Positions 5,096 to 5,601 of a stretch of DNA of 5,601 bases are shown one piece after another (the stretch's first letter is position 1; each line of letters starts with the position of its first letter). The position numbers and the translations under genes were made by a program. Origin of the DNA: Hyphomicrobiaceae bacterium. Lineage in GTDB: Bacteria; Pseudomonadota; Alphaproteobacteria; Rhizobiales; HXMU1428-3. Under the pieces are notes generated by a model. It was not told where the DNA came from. It saw only the letters and a program-made list of their open reading frames with translations, and searched no databases. The stretch covers positions 1 to 5,601 of the forward strand of contig JANQQH010000057.1 in NCBI GenBank assembly GCA_028285025.1, in the 5' to 3' direction.

Positions 5096-5601
5096 TTACA
5101 CCAAGGGCTTTCCTTGCATCAATAAGGGCACATCCCCGTTCACACCCGCTGCTTCTTTGACAAAAAAGTCTTTCAAAGGCGGCACCCGATCAACCAAGCG
5201 CAAACCAAGCCCGCGCAACTCGCGCACAAAAGAAACATCTGTGCGGAACAAACGGTTTAACCCATCCATAGCAAAAGCAGACATCACCCCATCAAACCGC
5301 CGCCAGTGCTGATAACGCTCCAAAACGGTCAATGCGCCAATATCCAGGCCCAAACGTTTGGTCTCAAGTACAATCTCAACCAAAGCGGCCACATCCCTCA
5401 AACCAATATTCATCCCCTGGCCTGCAATCGGGTGCACCCCATGGGCCGCATCACCCACAAGAGCAACGCGAGGGCCAATGAACGAATGAGCCAATTGCAA
5501 AGACAAAGGAAAATGCCCGCGCGGTCCAGCCAGTTCAACCGTACCAAGTTTGGGCGAAAACCGCTGATTAACTTGCTCAACAAACGCCTCATCGCTCAAT
5601 G
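5096..5601 (-). CDS. UbiH/UbiF/COQ6-family FAD-dependent ubiquinone hydroxylase, C-terminal part
   Basis: This is the C-terminal part, about 168 residues, of a flavoprotein monooxygenase of the UbiH/VisC/COQ6 group, which hydroxylates the aromatic ring of ubiquinone precursors. The frame is open to the right edge, so the N-terminal half with the dinucleotide-binding motif lies outside. The diagnostic second FAD-binding motif is encoded at about 5455-5393: VALVGDAAHGVHPIAGQG followed by MNIGLRD. Upstream, GHFPLSLQLAHSF is the family's usual lead-in, and RYQHWRRFDG, FAMDGLNRLF and LRGLGLRLVDRVPPLK are typical of the C-terminal helical region. The family also occurs as UbiF, UbiI, UbiL and UbiM, which act at different ring positions, so I give no symbol. 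It is convergent with the PdeM-like gene, with 25 bp between their stops and no clear terminator. Confidence 0.93.
   Translation of the reverse strand, partial: LSDEAFVEQVNQRFSPKLGTVELAGPRGHFPLSLQLAHSFIGPRVALVGDAAHGVHPIAGQGMNIGLRDVAALVEIVLETKRLGLDIGALTVLERYQHWRRFDGVMSAFAMDGLNRLFRTDVSFVRELRGLGLRLVDRVPPLKDFFVKEAAGVNGDVPLLMQGKPLV

Noticed and set aside
5080..5109. AGCCCT/AGGGCT inverted repeat between the PdeM-like and UbiH-family genes as a terminator
   Set aside because: The stem is only 6 bp with an 18-nt loop, and there is no proper T-run on either strand.

Overview
The window looks like the chromosome of an alphaproteobacterium with moderate to low GC. The evidence is protein-level: an HTH/S24-type regulator with the alphaproteobacterial 'SPSGLARAAGLD..TFNKSKR' N-terminus, a DUF952 gene directly ahead of pyrD, a DUF6460-type membrane protein, a PdeM-family protein and a UbiH/COQ6-type hydroxylase. 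The genus cannot be fixed from the sequence. I see no tRNA, rRNA, insertion sequence, CRISPR array or phage structural gene.

Layout, left to right. (1) 74-712, minus: HTH regulator with an S24/LexA-like C-terminal domain whose catalytic dyad appears lost. (2) 713-865: divergent intergenic region with two overlapping perfect inverted repeats, a likely operator. (3) 866-2317, plus: DUF952 protein and class 2 (quinone-dependent) dihydroorotate dehydrogenase pyrD, 21 bp apart and probably co-transcribed. (4) 2417-3400, plus: secreted Sel1-repeat protein with a C-terminal peptidoglycan-binding-like segment. (5) 3456-3809, plus: ArsC/Spx-family thioredoxin-fold protein. (6) 3823-4089, minus: small two-helix membrane protein, convergent with arsC. 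(7) 4090-4329: 240 bp divergent intergenic region with an AT-rich palindrome and a direct repeat. (8) 4330-5070, plus: PdeM-like metallophosphoesterase homologue that keeps the fold landmarks but has lost nearly every metal ligand. (9) 5096-5601, minus: C-terminal part of a UbiH-family FAD monooxygenase, running off the right edge.

Most of the window is housekeeping: pyrimidine synthesis by PyrD feeds electrons into the quinone pool, and the UbiH-family enzyme would help make ubiquinone. The genes are not one functional system. The most notable signal is that two unrelated proteins, the S24 regulator and the PdeM homologue, are intact reading frames with catalytic residues replaced, so both look like pseudoenzymes. 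The PdeM homologue is the stronger case and also lacks its usual ligase/helicase operon partners within the window.
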